Below the pieces are notes generated by a model. It did not search any database. It saw only the letters and a program-made list of their open reading frames with translations, and was not told the origin of the DNA. A stretch of DNA of 23,166 nucleotides from Clostridia bacterium (GTDB taxonomy: Bacteria; Bacillota_A; Clostridia; Christensenellales; Aristaeellaceae), in NCBI GenBank assembly GCA_017397695.1, contig JAFQIF010000196.1:1-23166 (forward strand), in the 5' to 3' direction. Below, one piece after another: positions 6,947 through 15,000 of the stretch (positions are counted from its first letter, which is position 1; every line of letters begins with the position of its first letter). The translations under genes and the position numbers were made by a program.

Positions 6947-7051
6947 ATGGCCATCCGTCGCATCCTGCTGATCATCGCGGCGTTCCTCTTTCTGTTCGCG
7001 CTCATGCGGATTGGAACGTCGACCTATGAAAACCTGACCAGAATTCCATAA
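6947..7051 (+). CDS. 34-residue single-pass membrane mini-protein
   Basis: ATG at 6947 is preceded by GAGGAG and opens a 34-codon frame ending with TAA at 7049-7051, fifteen bases behind the penicillin-binding protein gene and before its terminator. The product has a basic start (MAIRR), a hydrophobic helix of about 16 residues (ILLIIAAFLFLFALM) and a short polar tail ending NLTRIP, expected to lie outside the cell by the positive-inside rule. Ribosome site, spacing and operon position support a real gene. I recognise no family; a small partner or regulator of the synthase is only a guess from position. Confidence 0.6.
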   Translation: MAIRRILLIIAAFLFLFALMRIGTSTYENLTRIP

Positions 7052-7057
7052 ATCCAT

Positions 7058-7104
7058 GAAGCTGCACCGGATAAAACCGATGCAGCTTCTCTATTTATCT
7101 TTTC
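7058..7104 (+). terminator. Rho-independent terminator of the PBP operon
   Basis: GAAGCTGCA (7058-7066) pairs perfectly with TGCAGCTTC (7081-7089), with a further CGG/CCG pairing inside and an ATAAAA loop. A T-rich tail (CTATTTATCTTTTC) follows. It begins seven bases after the mini-protein stop codon. Confidence 0.8.
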
Positions 7105-7201
7105 ATAAGCAGCCGATCGCTGCCCCCACTTCCGAACAACTTTACAAAACAGAGGCATTCATTGCTCGCAGCACGATGCTTTGCGCAATTTCCCATCCCA
7201 T

Positions 7202-7232
7202 AAAAAAGGCCTTGCAGATTTCAGCATAGCCT
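7202..7232 (-). terminator. Rho-independent terminator of the ATPase gene
   Basis: On the minus strand AGGCTATGC (7232-7224) pairs with GCAAGGCCT (7215-7207), with one mismatch and one wobble, and the second arm runs into six T residues (7207-7202). It begins a few bases after the stop codon of the gene at 7237. Confidence 0.7.
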
Positions 7233-7236
7233 GATT

Positions 7237-8100
7237 TTATTCGTCTTCAAATGCACTTTGATGCCGGATGAAAAAATCGTAATACGTCCGGACATTTTTC
7301 AGCTGTGTCCACCGGCGCACATCCACCGGATCGCTATCAAGGTCGTAAATCTTCGCGCCCTTCATCGAGAGCAGGAACGGCGAATGCGTGGAAATCACGA
7401 ACTGGCAGCCCATGAAGCGCGCGCTGTCGCTGATAAACCGACACAGCTCCATCTGCCGCTCTGGCGAGAGGCTGTTCTCCGGCTCGTCGAGCAGATACAG
7501 CCTGTCCTCGGTGATCTTATTGGTAAAATACCGGAATGCACTCTCTCCATTGGAAAATGTGCGAACGTTCATCCCCAATTCTTCTTTTACGTATCTGGAC
7601 TGTGTCTTCTTTCTGGCGCGCACAACCTTCTTGAGCTGATCGTAATCCTCCATCGAGGAGAGCTGAAAGTTCGAATGTTTATTTTCCAGATATTCCTCAA
7701 AGACTTCTGTCCGCCTGTGGTCAATACCGTCGTTGAGTTCGCGCAGCGCGATCATGTGGTCAAAAACATCGTCGCTGGTGATCATGCAGCTGCCCTGCGG
7801 AACAGGCTGTCTCAGTTCCATGCGGCACATGCCGACATAGTCCTCAAAGAAGCTCGTGCGATTATACGGCGCTTCGCGCAAAAGACCTATTTTTTCGGCC
7901 ATTACATGCAGAGCAGTCGATTTACCCGTTCCATTTCCGCCATAGAGGATGGTCACCGGCTCAAAGTCGATCCGCTCAAACTGCCTGCGCGAGAGAATCT
8001 TGAAGGGATAAAACGATGCGTAGCATGTACGCCTGACGCCCATGATATAGCTGGTTTCCAGTTCATCATCCGGAAATGCAAACGAATCAAGATAGATCAT
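7237..8100 (-). CDS. Solitary AAA/ABC-type ATPase (COG3910-like)
   Basis: This 287-residue predicted cytoplasmic ATPase has an SMC/ABC-like nucleotide domain without membrane segments. It shows Walker A GGNGTGKST (54-62), a signature-like FSNGES (182-187), Walker B LYLLDEPE (201-208) with a D-loop (NSLSPERQ) and the switch His in STHSPFLL (H239). A short helical insert (about 110-175) replaces the long coiled coil of SMC proteins. No C-terminal nuclease domain (as in OLD proteins) is attached. The start ATG 8100 has GAGGAGG eight bases upstream. It is divergent from the ferritin-like gene and has its own terminator, so it is probably monocistronic. Substrate and role are unknown; relatives occur as accessory genes and some ATPases of this group act in phage defence, but nothing here proves that. 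Confidence 0.85.
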   Translation of the reverse strand: MIYLDSFAFPDDELETSYIMGVRRTCYASFYPFKILSRRQFERIDFEPVTILYGGNGTGKSTALHVMAEKIGLLREAPYNRTSFFEDYVGMCRMELRQPVPQGSCMITSDDVFDHMIALRELNDGIDHRRTEVFEEYLENKHSNFQLSSMEDYDQLKKVVRARKKTQSRYVKEELGMNVRTFSNGESAFRYFTNKITEDRLYLLDEPENSLSPERQMELCRFISDSARFMGCQFVISTHSPFLLSMKGAKIYDLDSDPVDVRRWTQLKNVRTYYDFFIRHQSAFEDE

Positions 8101-8173
8101 GCATCAAGCCTCCTCTGCATCGTTTTCGCATTGCGGGGCATACTGTGTGTATTCTATTCAGGGAGGTTGTTTC

Positions 8174-8608
8174 ATGATCGAGCAGGACACAATCAAACTT
8201 CTGCGTGAATGCGACGCCGGCATTAAAATGGGCGTTTCTGCCATCGACGAGGTAATGGACAGCGCGCAGGACGAATCCATGCGCGCCATTCTCTCCGCAA
8301 GCAAAAAGGAACACGAGAAGCTCAAAGAATCCTTGCAGGCAGCACTTGACCGCTTTGGCGACGAAGGCAAGAACCCCAACCCCATGGCCAAGACGATGTC
8401 CACCGTCAAGACCAATATGGAGCTGATGATGAAGCCCACGAATGCGACCATTGCCGATCTGATCACGGATGGCTGCAACATGGGCGTCAAGTCACTCTCC
8501 AAATACCTGAATCAATACGCCGCCGCGGACGAGAGCGCAAAGGACGCCTGCAAGAAGCTCATCGCCATGGAAGAGCAGCTGGCCAAGGATCTGCGGGGGT
8601 ATCTGTAA
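8174..8608 (+). CDS. Ferritin-like four-helix-bundle protein of unknown function
   Basis: This 144-residue soluble protein is almost entirely helix-forming: four amphipathic stretches at about 1-28, 33-60, 68-100 and 105-142. Conserved-looking blocks are LLRECDAGIKMGVSAID, KKEHEKL, NPMAKTMS and DGCNMGVKSLSKYLNQY. I recognise this as a protein common in Clostridia and resembling DUF2383-type bundles. His and Glu residues that could bind metal exist (EHEKL), but a complete ferritin di-iron set (paired ExxH) is not seen, so iron storage should not be assumed. The start is ATG 8174 with GGGAGG seven bases upstream; a longer frame from 8099 lacks support. It diverges from the ATPase gene across 73 bp. 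Two copies of a hairpin repeat lie just downstream. Confidence 0.8.
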   Translation: MIEQDTIKLLRECDAGIKMGVSAIDEVMDSAQDESMRAILSASKKEHEKLKESLQAALDRFGDEGKNPNPMAKTMSTVKTNMELMMKPTNATIADLITDGCNMGVKSLSKYLNQYAAADESAKDACKKLIAMEEQLAKDLRGYL

Positions 8609-8634
8609 GGAAAGATCAGAGTTGTTGAGGGACA

Positions 8635-8696
8635 CTGGGCTGCCACCCAGACCTGCCCGGGGACACCATCCCCGGACCCCTTCTTCGCTTCGCGCC
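8635..8696 (-). repeat. Two-hairpin intergenic repeat, copy 1
   Basis: This 62-bp unit matches 8778-8839 at 56 of 62 positions. Read on the minus strand it has a GCGCGAAGCGAAG leader, GGGGTC, hairpin 1 (CCGGGGA / TCCCCGG), TCTGGG and hairpin 2 (CTGGG / CCCAG). It lies in the gap between the convergent ferritin-like and loader genes and may act as a 3' end stabiliser or terminator, as REP-type elements can. Confidence 0.7.
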
Positions 8697-8777
8697 GGTA
8701 TTAGAACAGTCTGTAAGGGCGAACTGCATTCACCTGAACGTTCTTTCCATGCGGATTCTGCGAAGCAAACGGAAACG

Positions 8778-8839
8778 CTGGGCTGCCGCCCAGACCTGCC
8801 CGGGGACATCGCCTCCGGACCCCTTCTTCGCTTCGGGCC
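8778..8839 (-). repeat. Two-hairpin intergenic repeat, copy 2
   Basis: This is the second 62-bp unit in the same orientation as copy 1, 81 bp further on. Most of the six differences keep hairpin 2 and weaken hairpin 1 only partly (a G-T wobble replaces one pair). The spacer between copies holds no gene. Confidence 0.7.
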
Positions 8840-8867
8840 TGCATAAATCATCCTTGTAGGGGTGGAT

Positions 8868-9866
8868 TTACATCCGTGCAGCAAACCGGCGTACATCCGT
8901 GCCGATGAACGGAATGATCTTCATCCTGCTCGGATCGGTCAGGCGCGCGCCGATGCGGTCGTCGTATTTTTCATACAGCAGATCACTGTCCAGATTTGTG
9001 GTGATCACAGTGGAACGATTGGCATTGCGGCGCTCATTGATGATATGATACAGCGCGCTGACCGTCACGCCCCGCAGCATTGGCTCGCTGCCCAGATCGT
9101 CGATGCACAGCAGATCGCAGGAGAGCAGATCCTGCACCTGCTCAAGCCCTTCCTCGCTGAACTGATAGCGGCGCATGGCTTCAATCAGCTTATAGGCGGA
9201 TATCACCACGACACTGTAGCCGCGCTCCAGCACGCGCTGAGCCACGCAGTTCATCAGGAACGTCTTGCCCAGGCCGGACTTGCCGCAAAGCAGCAGCCCC
9301 TTTCCTTCGCCAGCCGCGAAGGTATTGGCGTAGTCCTCGCAATGCGTACGGATCTTATTGATATATCCGCGCTGTGTGTACTTTCTGCCTTCAATCGGAT
9401 CGTCCGGGAAGATTCGGTCATCGAACACCGCAAAGTTTTCACGCTCAAGCCCCTGCAGTCCTTCCGACTGATAGAGCCTGTTCATCACCGCGCGCTTGAG
9501 GCAGACGCACATTTCATGCACCGGTTCGCCGACATAGCCCGTATCTCTGCATACCTGACAGCGGTATACCGGCTGCAGATAATCCTGCGGCAGGCCACAG
9601 GCCAAAAGCGCCGTACGCAGTTCAGCGTTGATATTCTCCATCTCCGCCTGCATGTTCCTGGAAATCTCCTGCGCCTTGGCAGGCGAAGAGAATGCACCTC
9701 GCATGCCGGAGAAGAACAGCCTCTGGCGCCTGACCAGCAGCGCAGCCACGGCAGGGCTCTTTCCCTCTGCCTCGGCACGGCGGCGCTTTTCTTCCATGAG
9801 GTTGGCGGCCCGCTGTGCTTCCAGCGCCGCCAGCGCCTCGCGCGTCACATTTTCACGACTGAGCAT
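8868..9866 (-). CDS. DnaI/DnaC-type replicative helicase loader ATPase
   Basis: This 332-residue AAA+ protein is expected to load the replicative helicase during initiation or restart. An N-terminal helical region (1-95) is followed by a cysteine cluster C103-x2-C106 and C120-x-C122, a likely zinc site as in clostridial loaders. The AAA+ core follows: Walker A GKSGLGKT (195-202), Walker B LLCIDDLGSEP (252-262), sensor-1 region ITTN (288-291) and the arginine-finger region RIGARLTD (304-311). ATG 9866 overlaps the stop of the DnaD-like gene by one base (TGATG), with GAGGAGG seven bases upstream inside that gene, so the two are translationally coupled. This dnaD-loader order matches other Clostridia. 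It ends facing the ferritin-like gene, with repeat hairpins between. Confidence 0.92.
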   Translation of the reverse strand: MLSRENVTREALAALEAQRAANLMEEKRRRAEAEGKSPAVAALLVRRQRLFFSGMRGAFSSPAKAQEISRNMQAEMENINAELRTALLACGLPQDYLQPVYRCQVCRDTGYVGEPVHEMCVCLKRAVMNRLYQSEGLQGLERENFAVFDDRIFPDDPIEGRKYTQRGYINKIRTHCEDYANTFAAGEGKGLLLCGKSGLGKTFLMNCVAQRVLERGYSVVVISAYKLIEAMRRYQFSEEGLEQVQDLLSCDLLCIDDLGSEPMLRGVTVSALYHIINERRNANRSTVITTNLDSDLLYEKYDDRIGARLTDPSRMKIIPFIGTDVRRFAARM

Positions 9867-11347
9867 CAGCTGTCCTCCTCATCAAAATCCAGCACCGCAG
9901 CGCTGTAAGTCTTTCTTCGTTCCTCCGGTGTGTAGCGCTGCAAGACATCCTGCGCGCGGCCTGCCTGCTGAGCAGCAGCCTGCCCGCCGCGCACATGGCT
10001 GTCGTGCTCGGCGCGCGCGGCCTCCGGTGTGGCGATGCCTGCTCGATACCAATCGGAGAGGATCCTGTTCATGGTCATCATCGGCGCGCCGCTTGTGCGG
10101 GCATACTGCGCGCTAAGGAGCACCAGCTCCATGCTCATGCCCATCTCGCCCATCCAGCGGCAGAGCAGGTCGCGATCCGGCTGGTTGGTATTCTTATCAA
10201 GGCCTGCCGCCTCATAAATCTCATGCAGCTGGCCATTGAGCACCTTCTTACGCGCAGTATCCGCGTTGACGGCTTCCGGCGTTCTCAAACCTTGGCGCAT
10301 CCATTTTTCAAGCCAATTGCCGACAATCTCCATCGTGCCGCCATCCTTGCGCCTGTGTGCTGCCGCAACAGCCAACAAGATCAGCTCGTCACTGTTTCCT
10401 GCCTTACGCCATCCTTCGATCATCGCCAGATCGTCGCTTGTGGGCGTAATGCCCGTACGCCCAAGGCCCGCAAGCACCTCCCGTGCAAAATCCCGCGCGG
10501 TTTTTTCGGTGGCGATGCCGCCGATAATCTCCTGCATACCGTGTCTGCCCAGCTGATGCTGGCGAAGCAGAATGCCATCGAGATATGCCATCGTCGGCGT
10601 ACCCTTGGTCGTCTCACGGCAGGCTTCCTGCACCGCCTCGGGCGTAAAGCCCCAGTCCTCAATCCATTTGAGGTACATGTTCTTTTCGTCCTCGCTCGCG
10701 GGGCGATGCTGGCCCAGGCGCGCCAGCAGGCGCTTGAGGCCCTTTTCCCTTTCACCGGTGAGGATGAGCATCTTCTCCGCATCCTCCAGCGTACGTACGC
10801 CGCCCTGCGCCCAGCGCTGTGCAGTTTCCGAGGCGATTTTGAAGGAGACGCGGCCAGTACGGCTGCGTTCCTTCTCGCTGCGCAGCAGCATGATGACTAC
10901 CTCTTCCGGCAGTTCATACACCTGCACCCAGTCGAGAATCGTCTGGTAGTCGTTGTCGCCAAGCGTCTGCGCATCAAGCACGCGGCGCACCTCATCCATA
11001 AAATGACGGTTGTACAGCTGCTCACTGGGCTTCTCTGCGCGGGTGAGCGTGATCTGCTTGAGGTTATAATATGTGTATTTCACGGGATTGTCGCCTGTGC
11101 GGCGAACAAGCCCCTCGCGCTCCCAGTAGCGGTACGCACGCTCTACATCCTCCTGTGTCACATCCAGGTCGCGCGCCATGGACGCCAGGCTCATGCGCTC
11201 GCTGCGATGATAGCAGAGCATCAGACCGTAGAGATATACCTTCACAAAATCTCCGGGCGCATGCAGCATATACTCGGAGATAAACATATTTTCCACAGGT
11301 GTGGCGTCAAACAGCGCAGCGCTTTCGTCAAACGAACAGAACGCCAT
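9866..11347 (-). CDS. DnaD-like replication initiation protein with four tandem C-terminal repeats
   Basis: This 493-residue protein has an N-terminal winged-helix region (about 30-100, SLASMARDLDVTQEDVERAYRYW) as in DnaD. It then has four copies of the DnaB_2/DnaD C-terminal module, at about 118-193, 203-268, 286-361 and 371-447. Each has an aromatic W-x-x-G/E-[FL] start (WVQVYEL, WIEDWGF, WRKAGNS, WMGEMGM) and most end near a W/Y-x-x-GI/V-x-TPE/LED motif. The C-terminus is Gln/Ala-rich and ends acidic. DnaD-family modules bind DNA and help recruit helicase and loader, matching the loader gene it overlaps. The start ATG 11347 has a perfect AAAGGAGG eight bases away; the upstream TTG-type extension is unlikely. 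Four modules are more than the one or two I would expect. Confidence 0.88.
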   Translation of the reverse strand: MAFCSFDESAALFDATPVENMFISEYMLHAPGDFVKVYLYGLMLCYHRSERMSLASMARDLDVTQEDVERAYRYWEREGLVRRTGDNPVKYTYYNLKQITLTRAEKPSEQLYNRHFMDEVRRVLDAQTLGDNDYQTILDWVQVYELPEEVVIMLLRSEKERSRTGRVSFKIASETAQRWAQGGVRTLEDAEKMLILTGEREKGLKRLLARLGQHRPASEDEKNMYLKWIEDWGFTPEAVQEACRETTKGTPTMAYLDGILLRQHQLGRHGMQEIIGGIATEKTARDFAREVLAGLGRTGITPTSDDLAMIEGWRKAGNSDELILLAVAAAHRRKDGGTMEIVGNWLEKWMRQGLRTPEAVNADTARKKVLNGQLHEIYEAAGLDKNTNQPDRDLLCRWMGEMGMSMELVLLSAQYARTSGAPMMTMNRILSDWYRAGIATPEAARAEHDSHVRGGQAAAQQAGRAQDVLQRYTPEERRKTYSAAVLDFDEEDS

Positions 11348-11392
11348 GTCGTCAGCCTCCTTTTCCTCAATACACATTTGCATAGATACTTT

Positions 11393-11401
11393 ATTATAAC
11401 A
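11393..11401 (-). promoter_or_regulatory. Extended -10 promoter of the dnaD-like/loader operon
   Basis: On the minus strand TGT (11401-11399) runs straight into a perfect TATAAT (11398-11393), giving an extended -10. The best upstream hexamer is TTGCGT at 18 bp, a poor -35. The start codon follows about 46 bases later. Confidence 0.6.
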
Positions 11402-11458
11402 CACCGCCTGTGCCGCACGCAACGCTTTCGCCTTCCATCTTTGCCCCAGCTTTCGGCG

Positions 11459-11487
11459 TTGACAGCGACGCTTTGGGCGCTTAAAAT
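11459..11487 (+). promoter_or_regulatory. Consensus sigma-A promoter of the dnaE operon
   Basis: A perfect TTGACA (11459-11464) and TAAAAT (11482-11487) are exactly 17 bp apart. Transcription would start near 11494, about 30 bases before the first gene. Confidence 0.75.
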
Positions 11488-11523
11488 AGACTTAGTGTAT
11501 TATCGAAATCACGAGGATCAAGC

Positions 11524-12069
11524 ATGAAAAAAAACACCGTTTTGTATATTCTTGCGCTGGTGGTCTGCTTCGCGCTCGGCTGCAGCGGCGCACTTGCACT
11601 GCGCATCTTGGACAGCCGCGAAATCAAACCCATGCAGGGCGGACAGAACTGGGATCTGTCTGCATTCGGCTTGCACATACGCGTTCCCGAAGACGCGGAA
11701 ATCGCCGACCATACCCGCGAAAACGCCGAATTGGGCGGCAACGCACTCTATGCCGGCAGCGCTGCGGGCAAGGACGGCACGCTTTACCTGTTCTGCTACG
11801 CCAACGAGACCGGCGACCGGCTGGACAGCTATCCGGATCAGGAACTCGTTTCCTACTACATGGGCGCAGGCGCATCCAGCGTGCGCACGCGCATCATCGG
11901 CGGCCGGCGCTTTGTCTGCTATCGCGCCAGCGTGCTGATGGAGGATGGTGAACAGACCTGGGATACCTACGAAACCTGGGATGAATCCCTTCAGGTCTCC
12001 TTTGAAACACAGATGCCCGAGAGCGTCGTGCTCCCGATTCTGGCGACGCTTGAATTTACTGAAAACTGA
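11524..12069 (+). CDS. Exported or membrane-anchored protein of unknown function, cotranscribed with dnaE
   Basis: This 181-residue protein begins with a basic n-region (MKKN) and a hydrophobic stretch (about 5-19), then Cys20 in CFALGCSG. It could be a lipoprotein, but the residues before the Cys (A-L-G) are not a standard lipobox, so a signal anchor is equally possible. The rest looks beta-rich and soluble, with mixed polar and aromatic residues (about 45-178) and no catalytic motif I know. ATG 11524 has GAGGA about six bases upstream. A consensus promoter stands just ahead, and dnaE begins 18 bp after the stop with no terminator between, so replication polymerase and this envelope protein share a transcript. 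I do not recognise the family. Confidence 0.75.
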   Translation: MKKNTVLYILALVVCFALGCSGALALRILDSREIKPMQGGQNWDLSAFGLHIRVPEDAEIADHTRENAELGGNALYAGSAAGKDGTLYLFCYANETGDRLDSYPDQELVSYYMGAGASSVRTRIIGGRRFVCYRASVLMEDGEQTWDTYETWDESLQVSFETQMPESVVLPILATLEFTEN

Positions 12070-12087
12070 CACGGAAAGGAGCATATT

Positions 12088-15000
12088 ATGGCTTTTGCAC
12101 ACCTGCACCTGCATACCGAATACAGCCTGCTCGACGGCGCAAACCGCATCGCCCCGCTCCTGGACCGCATCAAGGAATTGGGCATGGACGCCTGCGCCAT
12201 TACCGATCATGGCGCGATGTACGGCGTTATCGACTTTTACACCGAAGCCAAAAAGCGCGGCATTCACCCCGTTATCGGCTGCGAGGTTTACGTGTGCGAC
12301 AACATGGACGAGCGAAACGCAGCGCTGGGCATGCGCGGCACGAGCCATCTGATCCTGCTGTGTGAAACGCAGGAAGGCTACCGCAACCTAATGCACATGG
12401 TCAGCGAGGCTTGGACACGCGGCTATTACTACCGTCCGCGCATCGACATGCAGTGCCTGCGCAAATACGCCAAAGGCCTGATCGCTTCCAGCGCGTGCCT
12501 GTCCGGCAAGCTGGACAAGTTGCTGCTGAACGGCCAGTTTGAGGCCGCCTGCGCGCACGCGCGCGAAATGGAGGAGATCTTCGGCAAGGGCAATTACTTC
12601 ATCGAGATAATGGATCACGGTCTGGAAGACGAGAAGCGCGTGCTGCCCGGCCTTGTGCACGTCAGCGAGGAAACAGGCATTCCCCTGATCGCCACCAACG
12701 ACTGCCATTACCTGCGCCGCGAGGACGCGGAAGCGCAGGAAGTGCTCATGTGCATCCAGACTGGCAAAACGCTGGACGATGAGAACCGCATGCGCATGGA
12801 ATCCCGCGAGCTCTATGTCAAGAGCGAGGAGGAGATGAAGCAAATCTTCAGCCTCTATCCGGATGCGCTGGAGCGAACGCAGGAGATTGCCAAGCGCTGT
12901 CAGGTCGATTTCGTCTTCGGCGAAACAAAGCTCCCCCGCTTCCCCACCGAAAACGGCGAGACCAGCGAACAGATGCTGCGCAGGCTCTGCGAAGCAGGCC
13001 TTGCAGAGCTGTATCATCCTATTACGCCTGAGGCCCGTGAGCGCCTTGAATACGAGATCGGCGTGATTTCCAAAATGGGTTACGTCGATTACTTTCTGAT
13101 CGTCTGGGACTTTATCAACTATGCCCGCAGCCACGGCATCGTCGTTGGCCCGGGCCGCGGCTCTGGCGCAGGCTCCATTGTCGCCTACTGCCTGCATATC
13201 ACGCAGCTCGATCCGCTCAAGTACAGCCTGCTCTTCGAGCGATTCCTGAATCCCGAGCGCGTATCCATGCCCGATATCGACGTGGACTTCTGCTATGAAC
13301 GCCGTCAGGAGGTCATCGACTACGTAGCGCGCAAGTACGGCGCGGACCACGTCAGCCAGATCATCACATTCGGTACAATGAGCGCGCGTGCGGTCGTGCG
13401 CGATGTAGGCCGCGTGCTGGGCTATCCGTATCAGGAGGTCGACGCAGTCTCCAAGTCAATCCCTTTCGAACTGAACATGACACTGGATCGCGCGCTGTCA
13501 ATCTCCCCCGAACTGAAAAAGAACTATGCGGAAAACGACCGCATCAAAAAGCTCATCGACATGAGCCGTGCACTGGAAGGCATGCCGCGCCATGCATCCA
13601 CGCATGCGGCAGGCGTGCTCATCACAGACAAGCCGGTCACGGAATATGTGCCGCTGCAGCGCAACGACGAGGTGATCACCACCCAGTTCCCGATGGGCAC
13701 CATTGAGCGCCTGGGATTGCTCAAGATGGACTTCCTGGGCCTGCGTACGCTGACGGTCATCCGCGATGCGCTGGATCTGATGCGCGATGCCGGCGTGGAC
13801 ATGAAGGCCGAAGACATTCCACTGGACGATCACGCGGTTTACGACATGATTTCCGAAGGCGAGACGGACGGCGTGTTCCAGCTTGAAAGCGGCGGCATGC
13901 GCGCGTTCCTCTCAAACATGAAGCCGCAGAACTTTGAAGACATCATCGCTGCGATCTCGCTGTACCGTCCCGGCCCGATGGACTCCATCCCGCGCTATAT
14001 TCAAGGAAAGCATAACCCGGATACCATCCAATATCTGCATCCCAGCCTCAAGCCGATCCTTGACGTCACCTACGGCTGTATGGTCTATCAGGAGCAGGTC
14101 ATGCAGATCGTGCGCGATCTGGCGGGCTATTCCTACGGCCGAAGCGATCTAGTGCGCCGCGCGATGAGCAAGAAGAAGCACGACGTGATGGCCAAGGAGC
14201 GCGAAACCTTCATCAACGGCATGGAAGAGGACGGCGTGGTGACGGTCGACGGCTGTGTACGCCGCGGGATTCCTGCCGATACGGCCAGCCAGCTCTTTGA
14301 TGAGATGACGGCCTTCGCCTCCTACGCATTCAACAAATCCCACGCGGCTGCTTACGGCGTCGTGGCTGTACGCACGGGTTGGCTCAAGCGCCACTATCCC
14401 GTTCAGTTCTTCGCCGCGCTGCTCAATTCCGTTTCCGGCGACAGCGGCAAGGTCGCCGAGTATTCGCAGTACTGCCGCAAGCACGGCATTGTGCTTCTGC
14501 CTCCGGATATCAACCAGTCCGGACGCAAGTTCTCCGTGGGCACCAGCTGCGATGGACAGACGGGCATCCGTTTTGGCCTTGGTGCAATCCGCTCCTGCGG
14601 CGACAAGGCGATCGACTCGATCATCGACATCCGCAGGCGCAGCGGCCCATTCAAGGATATCTTCGATTTCTGCAAGCGGCTGTCTTCCGATCTGGTGAAC
14701 AAGCGCGTGGTGGAATCGCTGATCCTCTCCGGCGCATTTGACTGCACAGGCGCGACGCGCGCGCAGCTGATGGCGGTCTACGAAGCTGCGCTCGACGGCG
14801 CAAACCGCACACGCAAAAGCAACATTGCCGGCCAGATGTCCCTCTTTGGCGACGGCATGCTCGAGGAGGTCAATCCCCCGCTGCCGGATATTCCAGATTT
14901 CAACCTGCGCACAAAGCTGACATTCGAAAAGAACATGACTGGCCTGTATATCACCGGCCATCCGCTGGGCGACTACACCGATGCGCTTGCGCAGATGGAC

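Noticed and set aside
4445..7057. Minus-strand frame of 870 codons opposite the penicillin-binding protein gene
   Set aside because: It has no ribosome site, low-complexity hydrophobic/basic composition and no domain. It is open because of the codon bias of the true gene on the plus strand.
8101..8173. Sigma-G-like promoter (GCATC-N17-CATACTG) for the ferritin-like gene
   Set aside because: Both hexamers miss a key base, and no better alternative was found. It is too weak to list.
8492..8896. Minus-strand frame through the two-hairpin repeats
   Set aside because: It translates the repeats and overlaps the ferritin-like gene; there is no start signal.
8862..9908. Plus-strand frame of 348 codons opposite the helicase loader gene
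   Set aside because: It is a codon-bias shadow of the loader, with no ribosome site or recognisable domain.
9995..11527. Plus-strand frame of 510 codons opposite the DnaD-like gene
   Set aside because: It is antisense to a well-supported gene with domains and ribosome site, and shows no motifs of its own.
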